Notes: generated by a model not told the origin, from the sequence alone. Shown: positions 23,650 through 34,274, counted from the stretch's first letter. The stretch: 64,000 nt of DNA from Chondrilla cf. caribensis (GCA_964020155.1 OZ026551.1:2465018-2529017); one strand, 5' to 3'. Program-made: numbers and translations.

Positions 23650-23721
23650 ATGGCGCCTTCTAACCCATTTTGTAGCTGTTCTCTCCATTTTTTCTCTGAA
23701 CTGGACCAAGAGGACGAACAG
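23650..23721 (+). CDS. Possible first exon of the cassette gene, copy 2
   Basis: ATGGCGCCTTCT opens a 24-codon frame (MAPSNPFCSCSLHFFSELDQ...) to CAG|GTACGT. The block is conserved at 3788 in copy 1, but there the frame is broken. The exon ends in phase 0 while the first cassette starts in phase 1, so another exon would be needed. Could equally be a promoter block without coding role. Confidence 0.25.
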
Positions 23722-24009
23722 GTACGTGTCTATCTACGTATAATAATAAGGTACACGTGGGTTATATGGGACACTTATGTATTTCTGCCCAAAGCCATAT
23801 TATTGGAACATGATAGGAAGTTCAAACTACACCTGAAGCCTTATACGAGTTATCTATTTGACATGTATTAAACATGCAACAAAAATTAATTTCTCTTAGT
23901 TTCTATGCAACATTTTGTGTAATCATTTAAAACAACAATTATGAGACAATGCATGTTTAATGAGACAATAATGATAAAAACAGTAAAACAACTCAAAAAG
24001 TGCAAAAGC

Positions 24010-24015
24010 TTTATT
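24010..24015 (-). terminator. Poly(A) signal of the transposase gene
   Basis: AATAAA on the minus strand, about 32 nt after the transposase stop codon. Confidence 0.5.
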
Positions 24016-24046
24016 ATAATAGCTAGTTTTCACACTGTCACATAGA

Positions 24047-26197
24047 CTAAGTACATTGCTGACAAAAATATTCTTCTGGTATGTCCCTTCCTGTGGTCAG
24101 ATTGGTGCAGTTCACATGATACCAAGTATTGCAGCCATCACAACATATCCACAGCAAGTCATCGTCACCATACATTTCATGACATTCAGGACACTGTGCA
24201 TAGCTAGAATCACTTCCCAACAGAGAGTCATCTTCATTCTCCAACACCATTTTCTTGTTCTTGGACTGCTTCCTACCTGGTAGTTTACCTGTTGTGTGTT
24301 TTTTAATGCCTCTTCCAACTGCCGACTTTCTCACTGTTTTTTTCTTCATATGTTGTTCATTATCTGTGCTGTTCTTCGCCTTTGCCTTCTTTTTCTGCTG
24401 TCTTTCTGCCTTTTTCTGCTCCTTTTCTTTCTTCAACAGTTCCTTTTCTTTCTTTTTATGTTCCCGTTCCAATCTTTTTGTGATTTTGACTGCCTCTTCT
24501 TCAGCTTTTTTCACCTGTTTTCTCTTCAGCTCCTCCAACACTTCTATGTCAGTGATAACCCGTGCCTTACTGTTGAGTGCTGTACGTTTTTTATGTTTTG
24601 AGGGCTTAGGTTGAGGAAGAACAAGTAATTCCCTCAGGACATCTGAAGAACTGCAGCTAGACACAGTTGTGTTTGAAGGAATTGACTTTGGAGCCTGGGT
24701 AACAACGGAACCACTGGAATTGGCTTTCCTGTTTTCTTGGAAGTTAGGCTCTGCTGTACTAGGGTGCTTAGCTTGTGAGAAGTTACGAGCTGCCTCGGGA
24801 TGATTTAATTGAAGCCAAGTTACATAACTACAGTCGTATACATCATAACCTTCTTCATAGCGTGTTTGATACAGAGCTTCTTGCTCTTTTGTGAAGATCG
24901 AGGGGAGCAACTTCTCCTCAGGTTGAGAATCGGCACTGCTGGAGAGTGTGAAATCACTGCTGGAGTGGGACAGACTAGGGTTCTTCGGTCGAACTGCCTT
25001 TGAGGGAGCAAGTTGTCGATCACTGACCTCCCCAGGATTGATTGGATAAATGCCGCATTTTCTGAATCCACTCATTATGTTTAGTGGTGTCATGGACTGT
25101 GGCCAAGCTTCTGCAACAAGTGAAGCGATGACGTCTGTTGTTATTACACGACCTGGGTAGGTGGTAAGGTATTTGTGACACGCTTTAGAAAAGAACGTCT
25201 TGAATGATTTGAATACTCCTACGTCCAAGGGTTGCAAAATATGCGTGGTGTGGGCTGGAAGACAGAGGAGATGTACATCATTGGTGCGAGCCAGCTCGAG
25301 AATTTCTATTGAAATATGCGATGCATGCCCATCTTCAATTAAAAGCACGGGTCTGGTAGGAGGGATATTTGCTAGAAACCATTGAAACCATTCCATGTAT
25401 ATTTCTTGAGTAATCCAGCCATTTTCACTGTTCTTGAACAAAGAACCTGGAATACATCCCATCTTTAGGTTATCTGGAACTGCTTTCTTCCTTGGATATA
25501 TCATCATCGGTGGTAAAGCAAATCCAGTGGCAGACACACAAGACAAAATTGTGTGGTTTTTGCCCTTTTCTGCTGCTGTAACGGACCATAGTGTTCTTCG
25601 ACCAATCTCTGCAACCACTTTTCCAGGCTTATGTACGACAGAAATCCCAGTTTCATCAGCATTAAAAATTTGCATGGGTTTAGATAAAAGATTGAGACGA
25701 GCATAGATGGCACCCAACTTAGCAAAAAAGTCTTTGATAACGTCCTCATTTGCACAGAATGCCCGACAAAATGAAAGGGGTTGTGGGATGCGAAGTGTAA
25801 GACGAGGATGTCTAGCTCGAAATCCGTCAAACCACCCACGTCCTGCCATACCATCATGAAATGGATGTTGTCTGCCACATTTCTCCACAATATTGAAGGC
25901 AAGGCGCATAATGTCTTCTCTGGTCAGTCCGAAACCCATATCAGCCATATTCATTATGTATCTCTCCAAGGACTCTTCTTCTTCAAGGGTTAAAACAGTA
26001 GGAGGACCTGGCCTACAAATTGGTTCCACGGTTCCAATTATTCGTCTCCTCAAAGATTCAACCGGGACATTGTGCAGTCTTGCCGCTTCTCTGAGGCCTT
26101 TGCCTTCTTCCACATACTTAATGGCAGCAACCATGCTTTCATCGCTCCACAGTCTCCTCTTCTTTCCATCTTTGGACGATGACATTTCCCTATACAA
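24047..26197 (-). CDS. Pogo-like transposase with C-terminal PHD finger
   Basis: 716 residues, one open frame. Residues about 15-60: psq-type helix-turn-helix (MVAAIKYVEEGKGLREAAR). About 66-140: CENP-B-like DNA-binding part (GWFDGFRARHPRL). About 150-385: DDE nuclease with D181 (FNADETG), D289 (IEDGHASH) and D325 (LQPLDVGVF), giving DD35D, followed by FRKCGIYPINP. 556-608: lysine-rich coiled coil. 669-715: PHD finger, C669, C672, C686, C689, H694, C697, C712, C715. All catalytic and zinc residues are there and no stop interrupts it, so the element may be active or recent. PHD fingers bind histone H3 tails; that could guide insertion, which is inference. Other start codons (M5) are possible. 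Confidence 0.88.
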   Translation of the reverse strand: MYREMSSSKDGKKRRLWSDESMVAAIKYVEEGKGLREAARLHNVPVESLRRRIIGTVEPICRPGPPTVLTLEEEESLERYIMNMADMGFGLTREDIMRLAFNIVEKCGRQHPFHDGMAGRGWFDGFRARHPRLTLRIPQPLSFCRAFCANEDVIKDFFAKLGAIYARLNLLSKPMQIFNADETGISVVHKPGKVVAEIGRRTLWSVTAAEKGKNHTILSCVSATGFALPPMMIYPRKKAVPDNLKMGCIPGSLFKNSENGWITQEIYMEWFQWFLANIPPTRPVLLIEDGHASHISIEILELARTNDVHLLCLPAHTTHILQPLDVGVFKSFKTFFSKACHKYLTTYPGRVITTDVIASLVAEAWPQSMTPLNIMSGFRKCGIYPINPGEVSDRQLAPSKAVRPKNPSLSHSSSDFTLSSSADSQPEEKLLPSIFTKEQEALYQTRYEEGYDVYDCSYVTWLQLNHPEAARNFSQAKHPSTAEPNFQENRKANSSGSVVTQAPKSIPSNTTVSSCSSSDVLRELLVLPQPKPSKHKKRTALNSKARVITDIEVLEELKRKQVKKAEEEAVKITKRLEREHKKKEKELLKKEKEQKKAERQQKKKAKAKNSTDNEQHMKKKTVRKSAVGRGIKKHTTGKLPGRKQSKNKKMVLENEDDSLLGSDSSYAQCPECHEMYGDDDLLWICCDGCNTWYHVNCTNLTTGRDIPEEYFCQQCT

Positions 26198-26416
26198 TCA
26201 TCAGAATGAATGTTTTTTCATGAGTTAATTATTCGGTTATAAATTTACTAATAATGGTGGATCAATCTAAGAGCATACAAAAACATCAAACAGTGTTGAA
26301 CACTGCCAAAACACGTACCTGTGTATGTACACGTGTGAGAGATCCGTAACAAATACGCTTTCAGTCGAGGTTGAAGTATAATCACCGTTCGCGCACGCGG
26401 GTCGGGGATTCGGTTT

Positions 26417-26428
26417 TGCGCATGCGCA
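26417..26428. promoter_or_regulatory. NRF1-like palindrome upstream of transposase
   Basis: TGCGCATGCGCA, a perfect palindrome that equals the metazoan NRF1 binding consensus, lies 220 bp before the transposase start in the only GC-rich stretch of the element. It is likely to be the transposon's promoter element. Confidence 0.4.
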
Positions 26429-26869
26429 TTATAATGCCTAAATTACGAAGGATTGCCGTCTTACGCGAAGCTACATTGATAGCAGGTTACCTCTTACAAG
26501 ACCAGTTTATACTATGAATTGTACAATGTTTCTTTCTAATGTCCCATAATACCGTCTGTCTCATGTTACTAGCACTTACCCTATATGTTTGCCAATCCAC
26601 GTACATGCACGCGTATGTCGGCTATATTCTTGTGTGATATTCTTGCCCTATAAAGCTATAACACGATCATTAAATTTTCGTAAAGAAGTGATGAGAGAAT
26701 GATAATAATATTATGATCCGTTAATATTAGGTGGAAATATTGATAATACAATGTGCTGATTAAAAGACTGCATCTAGAAGCGTGAGAATGTTGCGGATAT
26801 CGCCCTGTTCGACGCGACGTTCCCTTCACATTAAATCTTATAACTCCAGATCGAAGATGTCCACTAAGT

Positions 26870-27616
26870 CATAGTTGCCAACTGTCCCGAATCATCCGGG
26901 ACATTCACGGATTTTTTCAGTGGTAACATGTCCCGTACGGATTGGTGAAAATCACTGAAATGTCCCGGATTTATCAACAGTAAACCACAAGGTGCAAAAT
27001 CCGATTGTCTATATTCAAATCGTCTTTAGAAGTGCCATAATAATCGACAAACAAGCGCTTCGATTCTATCTAGCTGTTTTATCGTCACTAGTCATTCTCT
27101 TGTAGAAGGAATATTTAGTCTGTTCGATGTTCATTCGGCTGTGTTCGGCGATCAATGCGACAATTATAAAGCTCTTGGAAAGACTTGCGCAGGTTCTTCG
27201 TCGTCAATTCATCAATTTAACGAGGTAAAAACTCAGTATTACATTCCTATGGAGCATATAACATCCAGTTATCCCTCAAAAATCGTGGCTTTTCAATTCG
27301 CCCGTGCGTTGACAGCCATTTGCAATATGACGTCATAAACTGGCTGATTGTGTTCCTCCATAGATACAGTACTAGAGAAAAACCTATGGTTCTTCATACT
27401 TATCTACATTTGTGATACATTCAATGAATCATTAATTCATACTAAATGTAATATGATATTCAGCAAGGCTTAAGACTACTTTCACAGCTATTTATCAAGT
27501 ACAAGCAATGATACTAAACCTGCATATATATTCGATGAGACAATTTGGCCACAGCACATAGGTACGGTAGATACATAAGTGTCCCTGAAGGTAAGTTTCA
27601 AAGGTTGGCAACTATG
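26870..27616. mobile_element. 747-bp inverted-repeat element with 6-bp target duplication
   Basis: The ends CATAGTTGCCAAC and GTTGGCAACTATG are exact 13-bp inverted repeats, flanked on both sides by CTAAGT (26864-26869 and 27617-27622). Copy 1 has the uninterrupted site with a single CTAAAT near 4200. Internally it carries mirrored GTCCCGAATCATCCGGGAC sequence and a 65-codon frame without recognisable domain. A non-autonomous DNA transposon; the superfamily was not determined. Confidence 0.8.
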
Positions 27617-28176
27617 CTAAGTGATAGGGTATTCGTGTGAATGTAGCGAGTCCAATAGTACAATCTTCCTGTAGGCCACCGTGTTAACGGGAAACTGAGT
27701 GAAATAGTATTGTCCCAGTATGCCTGACTGTACTGGATGTGTACGTAGGCCTGGCAAGTTAGATTCTAACGTCTCCTGCGTGTTCTTGTCTAGTCAGTCC
27801 CACTTCATATAGGCAATCCAAGGACCATGATATTGCAACAGTGCGAGCTGTATAACAACCTCACCACTTCCAATGGGTTGTCCTGAATGAAACATTACAT
27901 TCACACTATAATATGGCATGAGAGTGATTTTATATGCAAAATAATGATACATTTTATGTGTTAGTACGAATGTAAGGAGGCTCTTTGGAGGCCGTGGTGA
28001 CAAGCTATACATAAATTCCATTCCTGGTCACCATGAGGTCTATAGTAACATTATCAGAGGGAGTTATTGTGATGTGTTTTAGTTTATAGTATTATGTACA
28101 ATATGAACATTGTGTATCACAATGTACTCACCATCAGTACTGGTTGTGATTCTGTTTGATTGTTTCTTAATGTCAG

Positions 28177-28365
28177 CATTGAAAAGACTACATCGTGATG
28201 AAGATTTGATAACAGAGGAGGAATGTAGGATATTTGGCAAGCTTTCTATGGAGAGGCGCTTGCATGCATTCTCACTTGCTGTGGATAAGTGCGAGGATGA
28301 AGTGTTGAGAATGATTGACCTGATTGAAGGCTGTGGATTGTGTGGGATAGAACAGAGAATGAGAG
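28177..28365 (+). CDS. Cassette exon type a, copy 2
   Basis: 189 nt, phase 1-1, acceptor ATGTCAG, donor AGAG|GTATGT. It codes ALKRLHRDEDLITEEECRIF, LHAFSLAVDK, VLRMIDLIEGCGL, EQRMRG. One glutamate fewer than the copy 1 exon; otherwise well conserved. Confidence 0.6.
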
Positions 28366-28576
28366 GTATGTGTTCAGTACAAGTTGCTGTATTAGTATCT
28401 AACCCAGAACATCAGTTCTACATACTCTGCATGCCTCACCATGTTACATATAACACAATGTACTAACACAAGTACTGATGTACCTACACACCTCTGGAGG
28501 TGTACAGACCCTGTGGTAACCGGCAAGAGCTGTTATATCACCAGTCACCGCGACCTCCCAGTGTCCATATTCAATA

Positions 28577-28862
28577 GCTGAAGTACCTCTGGTAGGGATG
28601 TAGTAGATATACATGTACAGACACTTTGGCTCAATTCTCAACTCTGTCAAGAGCCCTACCAGAAGTACTTTAGTTATTATGTGGTATGTTCCCTATAAAA
28701 TAATATAATTGTGTACTAACTTTAATATAGCATTGTCATTATAGCTGATCAATGAGTTGCTAGGCGATTAATTAACCTATTATACTAGCAATTATGTTAA
28801 GTGTGCCATAGCAAAGGGAATTGTGCAAAGTGCACAGATATACTTTTTGCACTTTGATCTGC
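28577..28862 (+). repeat. Foldback repeat family R1, copy at 28.6 kb
   Basis: Same arms and tail as at 5.2 kb, in the same place between type a and type b cassettes. Confidence 0.45.
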
Positions 28863-29178
28863 CCTCGCAACATTTTATTTCTAGGCACATATGTTTCCAT
28901 GTACCCTTAACTGGAGGCGGTGCTGACCTCATGTAAATGTTTGCATGCAGTCACAACTGATGTATGTATGTACAGATACAACATGTGTATCCAACCAAAA
29001 TTATGGTTTATATAAATGCATATCATGAATATTACCAATATTGAAACACCTATGTATGTATGTATATAAAATTGGATATCTATATATTATATTGTACATA
29101 CTATAAACATATTGTATATCTGTACTGTACATATAGGCTTATAAGAAGGTGAATTTGAACCTACTTTTCTGTCTATAG

Positions 29179-29346
29179 CTATTTCCCACCTCCACCACAA
29201 GGAAGGACTGTTGACCTGTGTTAGCATCAATGAGACACTTGGAAACTGGTGTAAAGTTGTTGTCCACAAAAGAAGTGAAGAGGAAGTGAGAATTGTGGAC
29301 ATTCTTGAAGATCATGGATTAGATTATAAAGCAAAGAGAATCAAAG
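29179..29346 (+). CDS. Cassette exon type b1, copy 2
   Basis: 168 nt, acceptor TCTATAG, donor AAAG|GTTAGT, phase 1-1. It codes HLHHKEGLLTCVSINETLG, VVVHKRSEEEVRIVDIL, AKRIKG. Nine bases are missing against the other b cassettes, removing K-E-E after LLT in frame, at the start of predicted helix 2. Confidence 0.58.
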
Positions 29347-29564
29347 GTTAGTTTTTGTTTATGTGTGTACTTTTGTGTATTTACGTATGTACGTATGTCT
29401 GGATATTTTGTATGTGTTCTGACGTGTGTGTGTTTGTATGTGTTTATGTGTGTGGGAGGATGCATGTATGTACATGAGTGTAAGGGTTTGTACGTGGTGT
29501 GTATGGGTGAGTGTGGTGTTTACATGTAATACTTTCTATTTAATGTACAGATATTGTGTAATGT

Positions 29565-29722
29565 GTGCTGGTTGTGAGTGTGTGGGTGGATGTGATGGTC
29601 GTGAGTGAGTGGGTGAATGTGATGGTCGTGAGTGAGTGGGTGGATGAGATGGTTGTGAGCGAGTGGGTGAATGTGATGGTCGTGAGTGAGTGGGTGGATG
29701 TAATGGTTGTGAGTGTGTGGGT
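29565..29722 (+). repeat. 27-bp minisatellite, type b1 unit
   Basis: About six units of the TGATGGTCGTGAGTGAGTGG family. Confidence 0.8.
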
Positions 29723-29773
29723 GATATTTCGAATTCATAGCTAACAGCAATCTATTCTTCCTGTATTCTTCAG

Positions 29774-29820
29774 GTGGAAATGAAGGAAAGACCAGGATTG
29801 CCTTTGTTAGGCTAGTTTGA
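29774..29820 (+). CDS. Candidate alternative terminal exon, b1 unit
   Basis: Phase 1 after ATTCTTCAG: GGNEGKTRIAFVRLV and TGA. Same length and stop as the four paralogues. Confidence 0.38.
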
Positions 29821-30120
29821 AGGCTTCACCTTTGTAGAATGCATGTCATATAAGCCAGATACTCTTTTCTCGTGAAAGCGTTCGTTGCGAGGTTTCTGGA
29901 CTTTCGTGCAGCTGCAGGTTTAATGAAGGGGAATACCCATTATGCGGCTGGGGTGATTAAAATGGCGTTAAAGTCATCGGCAGATTGAAAATGTTCGTGT
30001 CTTTTTCCAGACGCTTTCAGGCACAGTTTGAGCTCTAAGGAGCGTGAAGGTGCGCATATTATTTGTACTCACACAGAACTTTCTGTCAATATTCGTATTT
30101 GCGTAGTGAATCCCAAGCAA

Positions 30121-30225
30121 GTTATGATCTTTTGGGATCTTACTGGGAGACTTAATAGTAGCCCTCTGGGCTAGTGGCCCTCCCCAGTCTAAATAAGTAT
30201 ACCTAACCTAACCTAACCTATCTGA
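30121..30225 (+). mobile_element. Truncated non-LTR retrotransposon tail
   Basis: About 100 bp (GATCTTTTGGGATCTTACTG ... CTAAATAAGTATA) ending in four CCTAA units. The paralogous site at 34.62 kb lacks it and reads straight from AAGTTATAAACTGATTACG. A short 3' end with a small microsatellite tail and no 5' part is typical of a 5'-truncated LINE insertion. Confidence 0.4.
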
Positions 30226-30466
30226 TTACGTTTATGACATTCTGGAAGCCCTAGAAGTGGACAGTAAAATCTTATTGCACGACCCTGTACGGTTTCACTC
30301 TCAATTCAGATATGTGGTCCCGCTTAGTCCAATGGTTAACCCTGGTTGTTGTTCAAGTCTATTTGGTTTGGAATTATCTTCGGTCTTGCATCACACCGTG
30401 TTCCTTTAGCTATCGGAATAATGAAGTGTTTTCTCCACTCTTCACCCCTCACATACTCGCACCTCT

Positions 30467-30745
30467 GGTAGGGATGTAGCAGATATACAGACACTTTGGC
30501 TCAATTTTCAACTTTGTCAAGAGCCCTACCAGAAGGATCTTAGTTATTATGTGGTATGTTCCCTATAAAATAATATAATTGTGTACTAATGTTAACTTCA
30601 ACATAGGATTGTCATTATAGCTGTTCAATGCGTTGCTAGACAATTAATTAGCCAATTATTATACTAACAATTATGTTAAGTGTGCAAAAACAAAGGGAAA
30701 TGTGCAAAATGCACAGATTTCTGTGCACTTTGCACTTTGATCTAC
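30467..30745 (+). repeat. Foldback repeat family R1, copy at 30.5 kb
   Basis: Arms CACCTCTGGTAGGGATGTAG / AGAGCCCTACCAGAAG, then the usual tail. Paralogous to 34.87 kb. Confidence 0.45.
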
Positions 30746-30779
30746 CCTTCCAATATGCAACCCAATATTTTAAAGCACA

Positions 30780-30989
30780 TACAGTGGAATCGCGCTAATT
30801 CGACTATGGTTTAACTCGAACGTCGCACTGGACAAGCACTATACGCAAGTATAGGAAAGTCTCTCATTGCCAATTGCGTTAACCGGAACATTTTAGAGGA
30901 AATTCAATACTTTCACTAACTGGAATTCTCAATAACTGGAACTTTCCATGCGGTCCCCTAGAGGTTCCAGTTAACGAGATTCCACTGTA
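30780..30989. mobile_element. Tigger/pogo-type MITE R4
   Basis: TACAGTGGAATCGCGCTAAT at the left and GTTAACGAGATTCCACTGTA at the right form inverted ends starting with TA. The sequence is non-coding. Other copies: 35187-35421 and a fragment at 33219-33343. Confidence 0.6.
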
Positions 30990-31291
30990 TATTATGTTTG
31001 CATGTACCTTTAACTGGAGGTGGTACAGTCCTCATGTAAACGTTTGCATGCAGTCACAACTGATGTATGTATGTACAAATACTACATGTGTATCCAACCA
31101 AAATTATGGTTATATAAGTACATGCAGTACCATGAATATTACCAATATTATGACACCTATGTATGTATGTATATAAAATTGCAATGGATATGCGTTATTA
31201 TAATATTGTATACATGCTTTATTGTATATCCATACTGTACATAATATTATAGGCTTATAAGTAGGTGAATTGCCTTCTTTTCTGTCTATAG

Positions 31292-31468
31292 CTAATTCCC
31301 ACCTCCACCACAAGGAAGGACTGTTGACCAAAGAGGAGTGTGTTAGCATCAATGAGACACTTGGAAACTGGTGTAAAGTTGTTGTCCACAAAAGAAGTGA
31401 AGAGGCAGTGAGAATTGTGGACATTCTTGAAGATCATAGATTATATGATGAAGCACAGAAAATCAAAG
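31292..31468 (+). CDS. Cassette exon type b2, copy 2
   Basis: 177 nt, phase 1-1, acceptor TCTATAG, donor AAAG|GTTAGC. It codes SHLHHKEGLLTKEECVSINE, NWCKVVVHKRSEEAVRIVDI, EAQKIKG. Intact. Confidence 0.6.
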
Positions 31469-31841
31469 GTTAGCTAGTTATTGTGTATGTGTGTATTGTT
31501 GAGTATTTATGTATGAATGTATGTCTGGATATTCTGTATTGTGTTCTGACATGTGTGTGTGTGTGTGTTTGTACGTATGCGTATGTGGGAGGTGCATGTA
31601 TGTGCATGAGTGTATGGGTGTGTACGTGGTGTGTATGGGTGAGTGTGATGTGTACATACATATGTAATAATGTGCTATTATACAAATGTCCATGTGTTTA
31701 CTGTACGTGTACTGTGTACATGTTAAATCAACTAATTGTTCTTTGCAGTGGTTGAAACATATGTATGATGTACAATATATGTTGTCATTCTTACTAGACA
31801 TGGGATATCAATAGACAGGTGTAAAATTAACATGTGTGGAG

Positions 31842-31880
31842 GAAGGATCTAGCTATTAGGCTCTGATAGCTAGATCCTTC
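31842..31880. repeat. 15-bp-arm hairpin
   Basis: GAAGGATCTAGCTAT and its exact reverse complement, nine bases apart. Also present, nearly identical, in the paralogue near 36.29 kb; absent as a hairpin in copy 1 near 6.77 kb. Confidence 0.6.
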
Positions 31881-31973
31881 ATGTAAATACACACACGCAT
31901 ACACACATATTACACACATACATGTACACAGAAGCACGCACGCACACACACATGTACACACACATGCACATAC

Positions 31974-32054
31974 ACTATACTGTCACTTGACACACACTCA
32001 AGATGTTTACATGACATGTAAACATCTTGAGTGTGAGTCAAGTGACAGTATAGT
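31974..32054. repeat. 81-bp palindrome
   Basis: Two 40-bp arms around a single A at 32014, with one mismatch. Only the left arm exists in the paralogue at about 36.43 kb, so the right arm is a newly made inverted copy of the left. Confidence 0.85.
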
Positions 32055-32231
32055 ATGTACAGTATGGTGTTTAGAACTGGTTTCTAAACAATATTTTGTA
32101 AGACCTCTAAAATGTGTTAGCAGATCCACAGTTCTCTCCTTCTAGTGTACCGGTATATTTATACATAAAATACTTGCTATTGTTCCTGTACGTGTACTGT
32201 AACTAGCTACTTATGTGTTTGTTGTCAACAG

Positions 32232-32337
32232 AAGAGTTGTTGAAATCAAAGAGGTCAGGGAACTGAGTTCAGATATTGATATGAGCAGAAGTGATTCTCA
32301 GAGCAAAGCTCAAGAGGGAAACATATCTCATGTGTAG
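32232..32337 (+). CDS. Possible terminal exon with SSDID motif, b2 unit
   Basis: After GTCAACAG the frame reads RVVEIKEVRELSSDIDMSRS, DSQSKAQEGNISHV and TAG. The SSDID-S-x-x-x-SQ part resembles SSDIDSSEPKSQEK of the exon at 48510. Start phase 2 does not fit the cassettes. Confidence 0.28.
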
Positions 32338-32456
32338 TCTACATAGATTCTGTGTTCAGAGAGTCAACACCTGTACTCATGTGTTGTATCAGATTCAGTG
32401 TGTACCTGTTATGTGTGTACTCTCCTTGACTATAATGTATAGATATTGTGTAATGT

Positions 32457-32590
32457 GTGCTGGTTGTGAGTGAGTGGGTGGATGTGATGGTCGTGAGTGA
32501 GTTGGTGGATATGATGGTTGAGTGAGTGGGTGGGTGGATGTGATGTCGTGAGTGAGTGGGTGGATATGATGGTTGTGAGTGAATGGGTGA
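32457..32590 (+). repeat. 27-bp minisatellite, type b2 unit
   Basis: Four to five units of the GATGGTCGTGAGTGAGTGGG family. Confidence 0.75.
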
Positions 32591-32638
32591 TAGTATGACA
32601 TTGTGCTAACAGCCATCTATTCTTCCTGTCTTCTTCAG

Positions 32639-32685
32639 GTAGAGATGAAGGAAAGATCAGAACTGCCTTTGTTAGGCTAACTTGA
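32639..32685 (+). CDS. Candidate alternative terminal exon, b2 unit
   Basis: Phase 1 after TCTTCTTCAG: GRDEGKIRTAFVRLT and TGA. Confidence 0.38.
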
Positions 32686-33218
32686 TGGCTTCACCTTTGT
32701 ATATCATTATAGAATGCATGTCGTATAAACCAGATACTCTATTCTCGTGAAAGTTAGTAAAGAAAGGCTAGTTTGAAGGCTTCGCCTTTGTAGAATGCAT
32801 GTCATATATGCCAGATACTCTTTTCTCGTGAAAGCGTTCGTTGCCAGATTTCCGGACGTTCGTGCAGGTTAATGAAGGGGAATACTCATCATGAGGCTGG
32901 GGTGATTAAAATGGCGTCAACATAATCGACACATGGAAATTAAAATGTTCGTTTTCTTCTCCAGACGATTTCTGGCATTTGAGCTCTGAACAGCATGGTG
33001 AGCATATCACTCGTATCACTTGCACTTGTATATTACTTGTTGGCACACAGAAATTTCTGTGAGTATTGGTATTTGCGTAGTGAATCCCAAGCAAGTTATA
33101 AACTGATTACGTTTATGACGTTCTGGAAGCTCTCGAAGTGGAGTAAAATCCTATTGCACGACTCTTTACGGTTCCACTCTCAATTTAGATATGTGGTCCA
33201 GCTTAGTCCAATGGTTAA

Positions 33219-33343
33219 AGTCAAGAAAGTCTCTCATTGCCAATTGCGTTAACCGGAACATTTTAGAGGAAATTCAATACTTTCAGTAACTGGAACTTTC
33301 CATGCGGTCCCCTAGAGGTTCCAGTTAACGAGATTCCACTGTA
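33219..33343. mobile_element. Fragment of MITE R4 at a duplication join
   Basis: The right part of R4 only, ending CGAGATTCCACTGTA. Its left part is replaced by the conserved block ending ATGGTTAA, so it marks the join of the nested duplication. Confidence 0.6.
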
Positions 33344-33640
33344 TAATATGTACCCTTAACTGGAGGTGGTACAGTCCTCATGTAAACGTTTGCATGCAGT
33401 CACAACTGATGTATGTATGTACAAATACTACATGTGTATCCAACCAAAATTATGATTATATAAATACATGCAGTACCATGAATATTACCAATATTATGAC
33501 ACCTATGTATGTATGTATATAAAATTGCAATGGATATGCGTTATTATAATATTGTATACATGCTATATACATATTGTATATCTGTACTGTACATATAGGC
33601 TTATAAGTAGGTGAATTGGAGCCTTCTTTTCTGCTTATAT

Positions 33641-33817
33641 CAACTTCCCACCTCCACCACAAGGAAGGGCTGTTGACCAAAGAGGAGTGTGTTAGCATCA
33701 ATGAGACACTTGGAAACTGGTGTAAAGTTGTTGTCCACAAAAGAAGTGAAGAGGCAGTGAGAATTGTGGACATTCTTGAAGGTCATGGATTAGATTATAA
33801 AGCACAGAGAATCAAAG
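33641..33817 (+). pseudogene. Cassette exon type b3, copy 2; acceptor lost
   Basis: The 177-nt frame is intact (HLHHKEGLLTKEECVSINE, VVVHKRSEEAVRIVDIL, AQRIKG) and the GTTAGT donor is kept. The acceptor TCTATAG| of the other b cassettes reads CTTATAT| here, and no AG lies between the pyrimidine tract and the exon. It is therefore probably skipped. Confidence 0.6.
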
Positions 33818-34034
33818 GTTAGTTTTTGTTTATGTGTGTACTTTTGTGTATTTACGTATGTACATATGTCTGGATATTTTGTATGTGTTCTGACGTGTGT
33901 GTGTTTGTATGTGTGTATGTGTGCGGGAGGATGCATGTATGTACATGAGTGTATGGGTGTGTACGTGGCGTGTATGGGTGTGTGTGGCGTTTACATGTAA
34001 TACTTTCTATTTAATGTACAGATATTGTGTAATG

Positions 34035-34222
34035 TGTGCTAGTAGTGAGTGTGTGGGTGGACGTGATGGTCGTGAGTGGGTGGATGTGATGGTCGTGAGT
34101 GAGTGGGTGAATGTGATGGTCGTGAGTGTGTAGGTGGATGAGATGGTTGTGAGTGAGTGGGTGAATGTGATGGTCGTGAGTGAGTGGGTGGATGTAATGG
34201 TTGTGAGCTAGTGTGTGGGTGA
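34035..34222 (+). repeat. 27-bp minisatellite, type b3 unit
   Basis: About seven units of the TGATGGTCGTGAGTGAGTGG family. Confidence 0.8.
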
Positions 34223-34274
34223 TAATATTTCGAATTCATAGCTAACAGCAATCTATTCTTCTTGTATTCTTCAG

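Larger units (their letters stand above)
23757..26556 (-). mobile_element. Pogo-like DNA transposon inserted in copy 2
   Basis: 2.8 kb that interrupts sequence continuous in copy 1 (near 3.9 kb). The suggested ends GTGGGTTATATGGGACA (left) and the reverse complement of TGTCCCATAATACCGTC (right) match at 13 of 17 positions. No clear TA target duplication was seen, so the ends are approximate. It contains one intact transposase. Confidence 0.55.

Noticed and set aside
24255..26228. Several plus-strand frames across the transposase
   Set aside because: They are antisense shadows of the intact minus-strand transposase; no domain or splice support.
30200..30221. Telomeric repeat or chromosome fusion point
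   Set aside because: Only about four CCTAA units, at the end of a short insertion; better explained as a retrotransposon tail.
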